From Echiichthys vipera (taxonomy: Eukaryota > Chordata > Actinopteri > Perciformes > Trachinidae), in the NCBI GenBank assembly GCA_963691815.1, contig OY829662.1, positions 6,560,460 through 6,624,459 of the forward strand: a stretch of 64,000 nucleotides of DNA, given 5' to 3'. How positions within the stretch are numbered: position 1 is the stretch's first letter; each line of letters opens with the position of its first letter. The notes under the pieces are model-generated. The model was given only the letters and a program-made list of their open reading frames with translations. It was not told the origin of the DNA and did not search any database. Position numbers and translations under genes: made by a program. Below, piece by piece: positions 24,430-56,100 of this stretch.

Positions 24430-24735
24430 CTGAACCAAATTTCATGGCAACCCTTCCATGAATTGTTGCGACATTTCTTCCAAAACCACAAATGTGAACC
24501 TCATGGTGGTACATTGGAGGCACATGCATGTCTGCACAAATGTTTGTGCCAATCCCTTGAGTTGATGTTGAGATACTTTACAGGATAAGTGAAAACTTTG
24601 ACCTGCCGGTGCCTCTGCAGGAAAGCTCATTAAAATTCATCCTCTGGGCACCATGAACATATATCTGTAATCACATTTCATGGTCAATCCATTCAGCAGT
24701 TGTTAGAGCCATGCCTCTGGCGTGGATAAAAAGTC
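24430..24735. repeat. Dispersed teleost repeat (atttcatggcaa family)
   Basis: Contains aaccaaatttcatggcaacc and later ttagagccatgcctctggcg, both hallmarks of a very common percomorph interspersed repeat as I remember it. A shorter, more decayed piece may lie at 50215-50420. No coding potential. Confidence 0.6.
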
Positions 24736-25182
24736 AATGTGAGGATAAGAATAAAGGTGAGCTTTTCACATGAATAATGAGAGGGCGTCATTTGCTTCCA
24801 GCAAGCATTTACATGCAACAGGAGAAGGTTTCATACAATAGACTTGTTTAAACTGCATTCATGCACAATTATAATTCTGTTGATAGTGAAGATGAGACTA
24901 TAGCACCCAATAATACAGACATGTTCAAATACAGTTCAAGGAAATGCATTACTTTACAAGTGATGTGCTTTACAAAATGTTTGTTAGGATTGTGAACGGT
25001 ACGGTGTGTTAAAAGGTTGAGGGAGAGCTAGGTGGGCAGGGATAATGGCTGCAGGGATTTGGCTCTTTAGAAGCAATGGGGTTAGGGCTGCAGTATTAGC
25101 TGCTGGAACAATGGACCCTCTCACCAGCTTGTTTACAGGACACAGTAAATCCACATAAGCAATGAAACTCCACGCGGATCAC

Positions 25183-25183
<1 letters not shown>

Positions 25184-25252
<69 letters not shown>

Positions 25253-25504
25253 TTGTCTCACAACCCTGCAAGCTTTATATCCATTTTTTAATCCCTTGAT
25301 ATCTGAGTCTGAAGCCCCCCCATACACACAAAAACACACAAAAATACACAAAAACACCCCCCCACACACACACGCACACACACACACACACACAGGTGGA
25401 AGTAATGAGTATGTTTCAGTCTTCCTCTTCATAGAAGCATGGTTTGTATGTATCATGTATGTGTCAACACTTTACAGTTGGCCATAGTATTTACAACAAA
25501 CAAC

Positions 25505-25553
<49 letters not shown>

Positions 25554-25608
25554 GTAGTTTAACCCTCCGAAACAGTCATGTACAGCTGTTAGTATGATTA
25601 TGTGATTA

Positions 25609-25640
<32 letters not shown>

Positions 25641-25805
25641 CATGTGTCTATAAAGTGAGTGTGTGTGTGTGTCTGTGCGTGTGTCTATATAGTGTGCGTA
25701 CGGGTTATTCAAAGTGCCGTTGGAACCCCTGAGACCAACTGAGTGTGTTATCAACTACTTAAATAATTCCAATCATAGAGACAAACTTAGTTATACCTCT
25801 GGGGA

Positions 25806-25880
<75 letters not shown>
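25184..25880. repeat. Cluster of CA and TG microsatellites
   Basis: Three long CA tracts (25184-25248, 25507-25551, 25807-25880), one TG tract (about 25608-25634) and a degenerate CA-rich stretch (25321-25394) within 700 bp. CA and TG blocks on one strand are complementary and can pair. The long CVCV/THTH reading frames here are not genes. Confidence 0.95.
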
Positions 25881-25881
<1 letters not shown>

Positions 25882-26888
25882 GACACATACAATTAATGAA
25901 GATGAGGTCATTCATTCCATGTTACAGTTGGGAAATCCCATTGGGTGGGCAAATGGGAGTTTGTTCTCGCGAAATGATTAAAATAGAAGAAGAGGAGATA
26001 ATAAAAAGGAATAAATACTAAATAAAACTAAGCTAGAAAAAGAATATAATACATGTACATTTTTGCTCCTGAGAATCTCTGTCATGCTAGAAAATTCACA
26101 ATGAAATCAGAAATTATTTCAAACTATGACCAACAATACTGCTTAAGAAAACTGATTTTTGAGAAAGCTGAAGAACATGGCTTTCATATGGAGAGTTTTG
26201 GACTTAGTCAAACTATTAACTCTCTTGATATTTACTATGTGTGTGATTAGCGTCAGTCTGTATCTATTAGAGTCCCTTTAACAGCTGCTTCAGTTCTGAG
26301 GAATCTAATTGAGATTCAGGCTACGTACATTTAGGATAATAAAAAGACAGTGATGCTAAGAAGAGTGTAAGCCCCACAAGACCGGGTGGATACAAGAGTT
26401 TTCTTCTCTTCTCTGTGAGCTGCTTGGGAAAACTCATATATGACACACATGAGCATTGGTTACATTAAGGGTGTGTCCTATTCTGAGGCAATGGTTTGAA
26501 ATTGGGCAGTATGAAGTGGACTGTAGAATACAAATTAAAAAACATTTGAGAAAAATGGCCGACTGTCTCTGCATGTGGTTTTAATTTGAGGTGTCTTACT
26601 CATCCCAATTCCCACTGGGGCACAGAAAGAAAGGAATTGACAACTAAGAGTGGAGGCACGGCGGGATGAAAATCGAGGTGTGGGAGGGTAGAGAAGATGG
26701 ATTAAGTGATGGGGTGAGGAAAGGAGATGGTCTCAGTGCCAGTGATAGCTTTCATGGGAAACCCTAAATGGACGGAGGCAGATTGAAGAATTCCCAGATC
26801 TTGCTCTGCCAGGCAGATCGGAGGGATGAGACCTCAGGGTGATGGCTGGTTTTAGAGTTGTGACCATATCAGGAAGGAGAGGGCCTGA

Positions 26889-26957
26889 TATAAAACAGCA
26901 TGTCCCCACCTCTACAGTCCCATATTGCTCCTGAGCGTACCTCTGCCTCCTGCGTTG
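26889..26957 (+). promoter_or_regulatory. myh16 TATA box and noncoding first exon
   Basis: A TATAAAA box at 26889-26895 places the start near 26920. A short untranslated exon then ends at the strong donor ttg/gtgagt (last exonic base 26957). An acceptor follows a C/T-rich tract at about 27060-27063, leading through a (CAG)n-like leader to the ATG at 27131. A TATA promoter with a tiny noncoding first exon is typical of sarcomeric myosin genes. Confidence 0.6.
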
Positions 26958-27130
26958 GTGAGTATCTGAGTCAAATATTGGACATTCTTAACTGATGGCC
27001 AATGCTGTTCCTCTTACCAACACATTCTGCTCTCTCTCCTTTTCTCTCCATCTCTGTCAGCAGGTGAGTTCGCTTGTCAGTCGGTTGGTGTGAGTTGGTG
27101 GCAGCAGCAGCAGTAGCAGCAGCAGCAGCC

Positions 27131-45657
<18,527 letters not shown>

Positions 45658-45744
45658 AGGGGAAAAGAGACACACATTACACACACCACTAGCAGGTATT
45701 CGTCAATTAAACAGGAGGATCCCCTTTATGAGTGTGTCATCTTT

Positions 45745-45790
<46 letters not shown>

Positions 45791-46350
45791 ATATTGTTAA
45801 GTCTGTTTTGTCTTTGTGCTCCCACAGAGTGACACACACCCATTCAGCACTCCAGAAGACACTTGACTGAGGATGTATGAGCTCAGGACCCCGGGGAAAG
45901 TCTTAAAAAGGGCCGAACAGAGCTCCTTAGAAAGTCTTAAATAATTAAGAGTCTTTAACATCACTAATAGTCTTAATCAATATACATGTAGTCTTAAGAT
46001 TGGTCACTTCACCTTTAACTGATTTGAGCCTGCATGCTTAGTATGTTGCACTGTTACTGTAGCACGCCAATGTACTACTGTATATGTCTGCAGGCAGTTT
46101 GAAAGTGCTTTTATGTCGAACTGTGTCTGACCTTTGCTTTCATGGTCATATTATTGTTTATTAGTATGTGTGTATGCGTGTCTGTGCCTCGCAGGGTCTC
46201 AGCCGGTGTCTACACTGGGGCGAGGAGCGGGTGAAGCTGAGCTCTCACATCAACGATAGAGAGCTCACCCCTGTGTGTCGCTCCTGCATGTGTGTTAAAA
46301 TTGTGTGTGTGGTGGTCGGCTGCAAAGTCTTAATAAACTACAAGCAAATG
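45658..46350 (+). other. myh16 3' UTR with polyadenylation signal
   Basis: Starts after the TAG stop. Contains a short (CA)n tract (45746-45787). A canonical AATAAA at 46332-46337 is followed by a GT-rich stretch (gtctgtggttt), so cleavage is likely near 46355-46370. An ORF in this region does not resemble myosin. Confidence 0.65.
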
Positions 46351-46446
46351 AGCAGAAAGGTCTGTGGTTTATTCAAACGTGCATAATATGAACTGATGTA
46401 TTGAAGGTATTAACTAGATTTTGCCTTTCTACAAAACTGCATTCAA

Positions 46447-47085
46447 GCGTAATTCATCTGATGGTCTTTTACAGCACTTACATACATCAAATAAGCCATT
46501 GAGACAGTTTTAACGCCTATTAACGGAGAAATCCAGGAGAATTGCTAACAGACGGACGTGGCTAACACTGATTATCTCGGTAGAGCACAGTAAAGGCATT
46601 AAAACAGCTTTTTTAACCACTAAAACTGCTCAAAATAACACCAAACCCTGCAATAGTATGAGAAGAGCCCCTTCACATAAAACAAAGCATCAATGGGCTC
46701 CTTCCTTTAGGATTGACTTTGGTAATCAACTTGAATGGACTTTACTATGAGAGGAGATGGTACAGGGGCCTGTTGCTGAGTCTTTAAAACAATCTTTTAA
46801 TAAACTCAGGGTTCGCTAACTACTTTGTTGGTGCTTTGTTTTATGTGTCGGGGCTCTTCTCATGCTACTGCGGAGGTTTGGTCTTATTTAAGCAGTATTA
46901 GTGGTTAAAAAATCTGTTTTAAAGCTTTCACCGTACTGCCCCGAGCTAATCAGTGTTAGCCACATCCGGCTGTTAGCGACTCTCCCAGATTTCTCTGTTA
47001 ACAGTTGTTAAAACTGTCTCAATGGCTTATTAGATGTATGCAAGTGCCAAAAAAGACTATGGGATGAAATTGCGGTGAGTTACAC
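46447..47085. mobile_element. Foldback (long inverted-repeat) element, copy 1
   Basis: Two arms of about 250 bp (46447-46700 and 46830-47085) are reverse complements with scattered differences, joined by a loop of about 130 bp. For example catcaaataagccattgaga at 46485 pairs with tctcaatggcttattagatg near 47018, and agcccc/cataaaacaaagc near 46670 pairs with the segment at 46840. No coding capacity. It sits between the convergent myh16 and wipi2 genes. A second copy is at 52197-53510. Confidence 0.85.
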
Positions 47086-48589
47086 TTTAAAGTTGCTCTA
47101 ATATTTCTGTATTAACAATGGATCAAATGTACATATGTGAGAGGCATTATTTGTAGTGACAACACTGCAGTTTCTTACAGCTCTACTGGGCTTTTTAGCT
47201 TCCTTCAGCTTTTGGTCCAGTCTAATCCCTTTTATCTACTTTGTTTTTCAGCAAGAAAGCTCTGTTAGTTCATTTTATTTGAACATCACAATAGCATTAG
47301 AATTGTTTCATACATCTATGCACAAGGACCAGACACACTGGGTTTGGAGTTTGTAGCAAAACACTAACATATGCCACCCGTCCCAATACCAATGTGCTAG
47401 CTGTAGTCAGAAAAAAAATAGCGACAAGCTAGTGAACACTAGCTTAAGCAGCTAAAGAGCCAGATTTTTCACTCAGCACTTAGTTGATATAAACACAGAG
47501 ATACATGGAGAGAGAATATTGGACTAACTACTACTTCCTCATTAGTTATCGTATTGCCACACAAGTCCAAATGAATGCAGTGTCTGCTGGATGTTCAAAT
47601 AGGAAAGTGTTAGCTAACAATAGCATCATTAAAGGTGATAATCAGTGATAAGTTAGTGTTGTTTACAGCTTGCTGCACTGCCCCCAAGTGGCACAAATCA
47701 ATAAATGCAGGTTTAAATGTGTCACCTACTCCATGGAACTATACAAATCAAATCTAGGATCTAGTATATTCACATTTTCTGGTTAGAGTAGCTGCAATGC
47801 TAACCAACAAACATGTAAATACTTATAGTTCCCTCTTAATTAATATAAACAATTTACCACAGCCCAAGAAGAAGAAAAGGCACCCATCTCATACATCAAC
47901 ATGGAATTTATTTTCATTTTAGTTTCAGATGAACGATTCACATTTTATACAAAATCATTAGAAAATGCTTGACAATCCCATCGCTGATCCTCTTTCTGCA
48001 GCTTCAGAAACCAAAAGGATTAATGGGAAATCATGCAGCATCCTGGACCATCTGATGAGGCTCAGCCTGAGCTCCAGATCAATCAAATTATAATCCACAG
48101 TTCACTCACAATCCCGGGGAGCGTAAAATCTTGAAGCCACGTTCATAACCTGACAATAAGGTACAGTGATTTCTTGTCACATCTAGTAATGTACAGAGTA
48201 GAGATACAGCAGTGTGAGGAGGAAGAGGAGGCTGTCACTGAAGACTTACCACTGACAGCTTCCTGCCTTTCTCAACTGATCAGCTGACAGCCTTTAACTC
48301 ATTCTCACCACCTGAATGTCTTTGATGCATGGACAAAGTACCACGTCAACAACACCATGCATGTTTTCTTACGCATGACACATCATTGGTTATGACTGGT
48401 TATGTAGATTTTAAAAAGATTGTTAATATCCGTTTAAAATGAACCAATGACTGCAGGCCCGAGGAGGGTGGGAAGGTCCACTGAGCCTCTGTTTGGATGA
48501 GGTAAAAGTGAGTTTGGGGGGAACAAGTGGAGGCTAATTACTCAGTGTTTTGCTTATGTACATGCCCAGTGTGCACGCGTATGCGTGTA

Positions 48590-48677
48590 CACACACACAC
48601 ACACACACACGCACACATGCACACACGCACACACACACACACGCGCACACGCACACGCACACGCACACGCACACACA
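48590..48677. repeat. Imperfect (CA)n with CGCACA interruptions
   Basis: CA tract with periodic CG steps (cacacgcacacgcac), an interrupted microsatellite of alternating purine-pyrimidine character. Confidence 0.9.
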
Positions 48678-48678
48678 C

Positions 48679-48771
48679 CTCTGCCTCATGCCAAAGGCTT
48701 CTGGGTCGTTCTTTAGGGGGTAAACTTGAGCCACATGAGTGACGCCACACTCCTCGCAGGGCAGGGTGTGA
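48679..48771 (-). other. Exon-like 93-nt open segment, unknown
   Basis: On the minus strand a consensus acceptor (ctcacctacag) precedes 93 open nucleotides that end at GAG/gtgtgtgtg. One frame reads HTLPCEECGVTHVAQVYPLK, with a CxxC pair. I do not recognise a family. It lies 0.8 kb past the wipi2 stop, so it could be an alternative wipi2 3' exon, part of its 3' UTR, or chance. The donor is only the edge of a (TG)n repeat, which lowers confidence. Confidence 0.2.
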
Positions 48772-49007
48772 CTGTAGGTGAGAGAGGAAAGGGTCAGTAA
48801 AGATAGTACACACCCTCGGTTAAGATCCGAAAACTGAAAATAGATTTTATTAAGCCAATGCAAAGAGATGCCCCTCTCAAACAGAAGAAACTATGACGCT
48901 GGGGCAGAGAGGCACTTACACAATCACTTTCATTTTACACAGTGCTTGTGTCTGTGTGTCTGAAGCGGAGACACAGCTACATTTTTTTTTTTTTGGATCA
49001 AACGTCC

Positions 49008-49237
<230 letters not shown>

Positions 49238-49540
49238 TACTCGTTTCACATTGGAGCATGTTTTTTAGCAGTTGGCACATGTACATGCAAAGCGTCAGTT
49301 TGGCCTGTGCAGGCAAACTGAGGGAAAAGGGAGCGAGGGAGTAAAAGATGGACATGTATGTGGACAGACAAACGCACAGGTAGACTGACAGACAGGCTCT
49401 TGAACATTTTGAGCGTTTAAAAACACCCCCCCATCTCTGATCCTTCCTCTGCCCCCCCTTGTGTCACATGTTCATAGCAGCACCAGAGGAGCCCTCTGAT
49501 TGGTGGGTACAGCCTTCCTTTAAGTAAGTCAGTCAGTCAG

Positions 49541-50132
49541 TCAGTCAGTTTCAAGGATGAGCGGCGGCTGCTCGTTTTCTTCCTCTAAGCGCAAGTCGTT
49601 GAGGTCATCTTCTAGCCCTGCTCCTCCGACGGCGCCCTGCTCTTCGCAGTAACCTAGGAAACAAGAGGTCAAAAGATCAAATACTGAAAAACTGTTTTCT
49701 ACATCACTTAGAGTCTTTGTCCACAAAGCGCCTATTATGTGCAGTCGCTGTGAAGATTTTACCTTAATTTCCTTCCTGAAATTACAAAATATACTTCCTC
49801 TGGATATGTACCACTACCATTAATGCCTTGTAGCTTTATGCCTCCGTCTGCCCCATAGTCATGGATGCAAAGTTGCAGTTTATAGCCATGTCTGTTCAGA
49901 CTTACATAATATACAGTATGTAGTAAAGACTTAATAGCAGGTATCAAACGTATTAAGTGTATTTTATGGCAAAATGTGGATAATTAGCACACATCTTCCA
50001 CTCGCCGATTCAGTCTCCTACTAACTGTCTCTCCTTCTGTTCCTAAGTTATGATGTTAAATAATGAACAGAAACATTATGAAGTCATAGTGAAGCTGACC
50101 ATAGGGATATAAAATGTCCTCACCTCATCACT

Positions 50133-50174
<42 letters not shown>

Positions 50175-53100
50175 TATATATATTAATATTGGACAAATAT
50201 TTCCATCATTAGTGTAGGAATTCTTGAGTTATGGCAAAAAAATGCATTTTGTGAGGTGACGGTGACCTTTGACCTTTGAGTCAAAATGGACATTTGTGCC
50301 ACATTTTAAGATATTCCCTCCAGAAATCCCGCACTCACAAGTAGAGGACGTACAGACAGACAACCTAAAAACATAATGCCTCTGGCGACAGCTATCGCCG
50401 ACACAGAAGCATAAAATAGCATAACATTAAGGACCTGTAAAATAAAGTGTCACTTGTGAACATTTGTGTGACATACCTTTAGTGACAGCAGCACTGTACG
50501 TTTGGGCCACAAGTGGGCGGTCATGTGACTGCTCAAGGATCTCACTGCCTGGCTCAGCGCTGCCGTCTAACCTGAGGAGATGCAGTAACAGAAACTCTCC
50601 GTACAACTCTCTTTTTCAGATTCAGGCTGTGGGGTGTGTAAATCTTCAGGTTATATATAGCACATCGTCACTCTACATCTGCCACGTTCGCTCTGTTTTA
50701 GCTGTGTGTGTGGGTTACCTGTGCTGCTTCATAAGTGTGCATTCCCCTCCCTCTTGTGGATCCAGGTTGTACAGATACAGGTAACCATCAGCCGCTGCCA
50801 CCAACAACCTGGGGATCTTCTGAATCCTGATTTAAAACAATAAAAACAAAGATTCACAAACATCTTAGAGACCATTTAAAGCTGCAGTCGGCAAGTCTGG
50901 CAGATGGAGTTGACTCAGTTAAATTTTGAATGTTTACAACTCTCACCCTCACTCTTAACCCTCCCCTACTACCAACGGAGCACTCCGCTCCCTCACATTG
51001 AGTGCTCGTCAGTGCGTGTGCACCAGATTCCTATGAACGCGCTCATGTCTTCTCTCAATTGATAAACAGCATGGAGTATGAGCTACGCGAAGGTTGGGCT
51101 GCTACCTTCTCATATATAGCAAATGCTAACATCATGTAACGCATGACTAGCTTGAGGCGTGTGCCTGTGATATTGTAACATGCGCAAGGGGGGGAGGGGG
51201 GATCTGTGGCGTGTGCACGGACTGTGAACTGCACTGAGTGTATATAGCCGGTGGATTTTTGCAAATCAAACTTCAGTTAATATGATCAAACAAATGTTGA
51301 AGACTGCAACTTTAATAATGAAGTACTCCTGATATACTGAGCACCAAGTTTAGCTCTAGTGGCTCGTGTGTTGTTGTTATGCAACTGCTGAAACTGAAGC
51401 TGTTTGGATTTGAAGAAGTTTGAAATAATGTCTGCAGCGCTTTCTTGTCTAAAGATTATTACAGACTGATGCAACAGTCATTAATACTCCGCCAAGTTCA
51501 TTAAAAATATGCTGTTCTAAACTCTGCTGGCTAACATCTTCTCAGATAAAATCCAGGGCCAGAGGAGGTTAGGTGGTTCACATTTTATTAGAAGCAGCAC
51601 AACTGGTTGCCACACGAGCAGTATGACTGCATTAGTAAGAATCCTCGATTGAATGTCAAAACCTCGCACAAGATAGATCTGACTGATGTGCCGTCTCAGG
51701 GGAGTCATGGGACAAATGATGACTATGACCAAAACATGAAGAACATACCACAGATGACCATGATGCTTTTATTTTTAACACCTGTCTATGTATAATAATG
51801 TAGAACTGAGAGCAGTCTGGCCTTGAGCAATTCATATTACTTCTGATTCCACTTTCACTTCATGTTTCAAATGCAGCGCCCATATAACAACAAAAAAACA
51901 GTGCTGTATGTGTACATACAAATCGTATGTTTGCATATGAATATTTGTATATACTCACACAGCTAAGGCGCAGATGTTCTTATGCCCACAGAAGGGCAGA
52001 CGTACGGTGGCGAAGGCTCGCCCCTGGGTGAACATTTCCGTGACTTGAGACGGCAGGTAGGTGGTGGAGGCCATCAGGACCTTGCCCAAGTACCCTCCCC
52101 ATGTGGTGGGCTCCTCCGCTGGCCTACACACATACATGCACACACACAAAATGTGAGAACCTGAGGAACATGAAGCATAAGTAAATGTTTTTTTTCGGCA
52201 CTTACCTACATCAAATAAGCCATCAAGATAGTTTTTTTCGTGTAACAACTATTAACGGAGAAATCCAGTAGAGTTGCTAACAGACGGACGTGGCTAACAC
52301 TGATTAGCCTTGGAGCCGTAAGGTGAAGGCTATAAAACGTCTTTTTTTAACCACTAATACTGCTCAAAATAAAACCAAACCTCTGCAGTAGCATGAGAAG
52401 AGTCCCTACACATAAAACAAAGCACTAATGGTCTCCTTCCTTTTTGATTGCATATAGTAATCGACTTGAATAGACTATGCAAGACTACTACAAGAAGAGC
52501 TGGTACCAGGGCCAGTTGGTAGGTCTTTGAAAACCCTCTTAATAAACTCTGGGTTCGCTAATTAGCTTTTATTAGTGGTTAAAAAAAGCTGTTTTAATGC
52601 CTTCACCATACTGCCCAGAGCTAATCAGTGTTAGCCACGTCTGGCTGTTAGCGACTCTCCGGGATTTCTCCGTTAAAGTCCCAGTCGGCAACATTTTTTT
52701 TAATCATATTCACTGAAGCTGACACTATGCTCCGATAGAAACACATAAATCATCTGGTCTTAGAAAAAGATTTGAAATTTGACTGAGTCAACTCAATCTG
52801 CCAAACTTGCCAACTGCAGCTTTAACAGTTGTTACACAGAAAAAACTGTCTTGATGGCTTATTTGATGTAAACGCTGAAAAAGACCATGGGATGATTTTA
52901 GGGCTGCAGCTATCGAATCTTTTTGTAATCGAGAATTCTAACGATTAATTGAGTAATCGGATAAAAAAAATACAATTTTGCGTAAAAAATTATTATAAAT
53001 TACATTATTTTGCAAAAAATATATATTATGTACAAGAGACGATATGTGTGTGTATGTGTGTGTGTGTTGAGGGCAATACATGCAATTGTTTACCATGAAT

Positions 53101-56100
53101 ACGTTTGCTATTTAAACAATTCAAAGTGGTGCAAAATTCCTTAAACCGGAACAGCGGTGTTCGGTGAAGTGGCCTCAATAACGGGCTGCTTTGGGCTCAG
53201 GCACTGAAACATCGACGTTGTGCTGTTGTGGTATAAAAGTTCTTGTTTGCAGTGGACACATTGCACTGTTTTAGCTTCTTTTTCAAGTGTGAACTGATCC
53301 TCTGCCTTTTCCGGATGTAGTGGTGTGCATCGGCCAAAATGGTCCGTTTGGAATAATGGTTCCTGCACTGAACAGGCCGCATAACGCACAAGATAGGAAT
53401 TAAATGAATCATTGAAGCAGAGATTTTGCCTTGCTGCATTTTTGTTATCGAGTAACACGATTAACAGTTTCAGCCCTAGATGATTTTGCGGCAGAATTAC
53501 ACTTTAAAAGCTTCTCTTCGAAATCTGACATAATAGGACGGAGATGGAAGGATACGTACACATACTTCTCCTTCTGCGTCTCTAATTTGAAAATGTGGAC
53601 TGTCTCTGTGTTGCTGGAGGCCGACAGGTACAGGCCTTCCATACTGAATGCCAAGGAGCAGATGCTCACACACCTAAGATAAGAAACAAACATGTACAGG
53701 GAAGCAGGTGAAAACAAATACAGTATACAGTACATACGAAAGCATGCACAACATAGATTCAAAATGGTGCTAAACCACCGCAGTAGAACAGCCCACCTCT
53801 TGACTCCTCTTCGGAACTCAAAGAGCTTCTGTCCCTCTGGGATTGAGAACACCCGAATTACTGTGCCCTGGGAGGACGTGAAAGACACAAGATACGCAAA
53901 AGGACGACAATGCTTGGAGGCGAAGCAACAACAGTGATCAGTATTTGCTCAGGCAAAAAAAATAAAAAGGCATCACACACACAAATAAGCCACATAGTCA
54001 TCAGGCCAATGTACTTGTGCAGTAACTGTCTTACCTTCTCTGAGGCTGTGGCCAGTTTGGTTCCACTGGCATCGAAAGCCAGAGCCGCTAATGGGCTGTC
54101 GTGGGCGGGAATCATATTAGCCGCGCGCTGAAAAGCACATACAGACACTAGTTAGAGATGCACTGCAGGAAGACAAAGAAATAGTAATAGTATTGTAACT
54201 GATGATATGAAACACTGGATGATCTCACCGGACAATTTACATTTATTTTAGATACAATTTAATAAGCACCAGTAACAGCACTATAGCTACATGCATTGAG
54301 TATTTGTGTGCCATGAACAGTTGTATGTACACAAGGAAAAACAAGCTGTGGTGAAAAGGTTGGTAGATGAAATATAATGGCTTCATTAAGGAAAGATAGT
54401 GAAGAACGGGGGGCTTCGATGTGTTGGCGTTCACCTACCAGGTTGACCGTGTCAAACACTTGAACTTCTCCTATCGTAGCACTGCCTGGGTAAGCCAGAT
54501 AACAGTTGTCATTGCTGATGGAAAGGGCGCACAATCCTGGATAAATGTGAGCACAAATACAAACTTATTAACAAAGCATGAAAAGTAAATCATAACAACA
54601 GAAGCACAATTATCTGAATTTGACTGTGAAACTGAAAAAATGACTCAATCACGTAGTGAGACTACGATCATCGAAATGTTAATAGTGCTGACAGCATGTG
54701 AGGGTTTTTGTTCAGTGGGCGTATTAAAAACAAGACAAATAAAGCAACAGTAACTCAGACCACAGTGACAGTTTTCAGCCTTGAGGGCAAAAGCAAACGG
54801 AAAAAAATAACTGACTAAAAATAAACATAAAAACGAAAAAGCAACCTGAGGAAACTCACACTCTAGGTTTCATTTTGAGAACATATTATACTGAAAAGTA
54901 TTTTCTTTTACTACTATATACCATATACTATACCATATACTATACCATGCCTGGTGTACTATACACATACACATTCTCATCATTATTCAAACTCACCTGA
55001 AGGGTTGGGGGGAGTTTCTCTGATAGTGTGCAGCACTTTCATGTCTCGGATGTTGTGAATGTAAAGCGACTCCTCCAGACACACTATCAGCCTCTGCAGA
55101 GGACCCACAAAACATCAACAACATCACTGTTGAGTACTTCTTCTGTAGTTTGATGAATATGTGACTATTTCAAGAGAGAACAGCTGAAACCAAATGTCTG
55201 ACAAACATGCATTTAGTTGGCCTCATCTTCTCACCTGTCTGTTGAGTTTGACAGCCAGTATGGTGTTGGAATAGGAGTAGTTGCAGATCTCGGTTCCCTT
55301 CTTGAAGTGACAGACTTTGAGCTTCCTGGGGGCCTTCAGGCTGACGATGGCCACCAGGCTGCTGGAGAACAGACGCTCCACAATACACACATCCTCCGTG
55401 TCCGCTGCAGGGACAGACACACACACACACACAGACAAATAATCTCTTTGCAACGTCCACTCAGAGGCATCCTGTCATCTTTTATTAGCTGCCGCTCTGT
55501 GACACTAATAACTTTTAGGGGGTTAAACGGTGTTATCGAAAGCAACACATACAATAATTAACAGAGGTTTCGCTGTGCACGAACACACCGCCACAACAAA
55601 ACTTCTAGCACACTATGTATGTTTAGTATATGTACTGAGCAAATGCTGGGTTCATGAATTATAGATGACAGCACTGAGTGGCCCAAAACACTCAACGTCT
55701 TCCTCCGATTACTCAACTTGAGTCCCATACCACCCTGCTTTGCATTGGTTATTCAAACAGAACCGGATTAGTATAAGGTACATGTTGGCTCACCACATAT
55801 AGGTAGTGCACATGCATAAGACTGTTGACGATGCTATAAATTCTGTCATCTTGATGTTTTGCTAAATGGCTTGGGGGAAAAGTGCTGACAAACGTTATTA
55901 ACATTTTAAGTAACAGTGGTGTTCTAATGGTGCAGTGATTATGTCTAGACAGCATGCATTAAACACAACGGCTCGGGAAATATGAATAAGCAGTAATACA
56001 GCACAGTAATAATGCTGTTATTGCAGAGCAAGTAGCTTTAAACCCATTGAATATACACAAGTACTGTGTCTGCTCCTTGAAGAGACTGAACACACAAGAC

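Larger units (their letters stand above)
23970..26880. other. smurf1-myh16 intergenic region
   Basis: Divergent promoters flank this 2.9 kb (smurf1 leftward, myh16 rightward). It contains a MITE-like repeat (24430-24735), several CA/TG tracts (25184-25880) and otherwise A/T-rich single-copy sequence. No gene seen. Confidence 0.7.
52197..53510. mobile_element. Foldback element, copy 2, interrupted twice
   Basis: Matches copy 1 (46447-47085) through both arms: for example agacggacgtggctaacact, cataaaacaaagca and ggctgttagcgactctcc occur in both. Relative to copy 1 it contains two extra blocks, 52677-52821 (TTAA-type MITE) and 52899-53478 (hAT-type), each with its own target duplication; removing both restores continuity. 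It occupies most of wipi2 intron 8 (52124-53565). Confidence 0.85.

Noticed and set aside
46168..46386. 72-aa ORF after myh16 as an extra last exon
   Set aside because: No in-phase splice into it from myh16, and the preceding exon already ends in a stop with a family-like terminus; it is 3' UTR.
53141..53458. 105-aa ORF as a host zinc-finger gene
   Set aside because: It lies inside a hAT element with target duplication, and only a degraded BED finger is present.
53445..53888. 147-aa minus-strand ORF as a separate gene
   Set aside because: It joins two wipi2 exons through their intron in frame; splice sites and the family sequence show the true boundaries.
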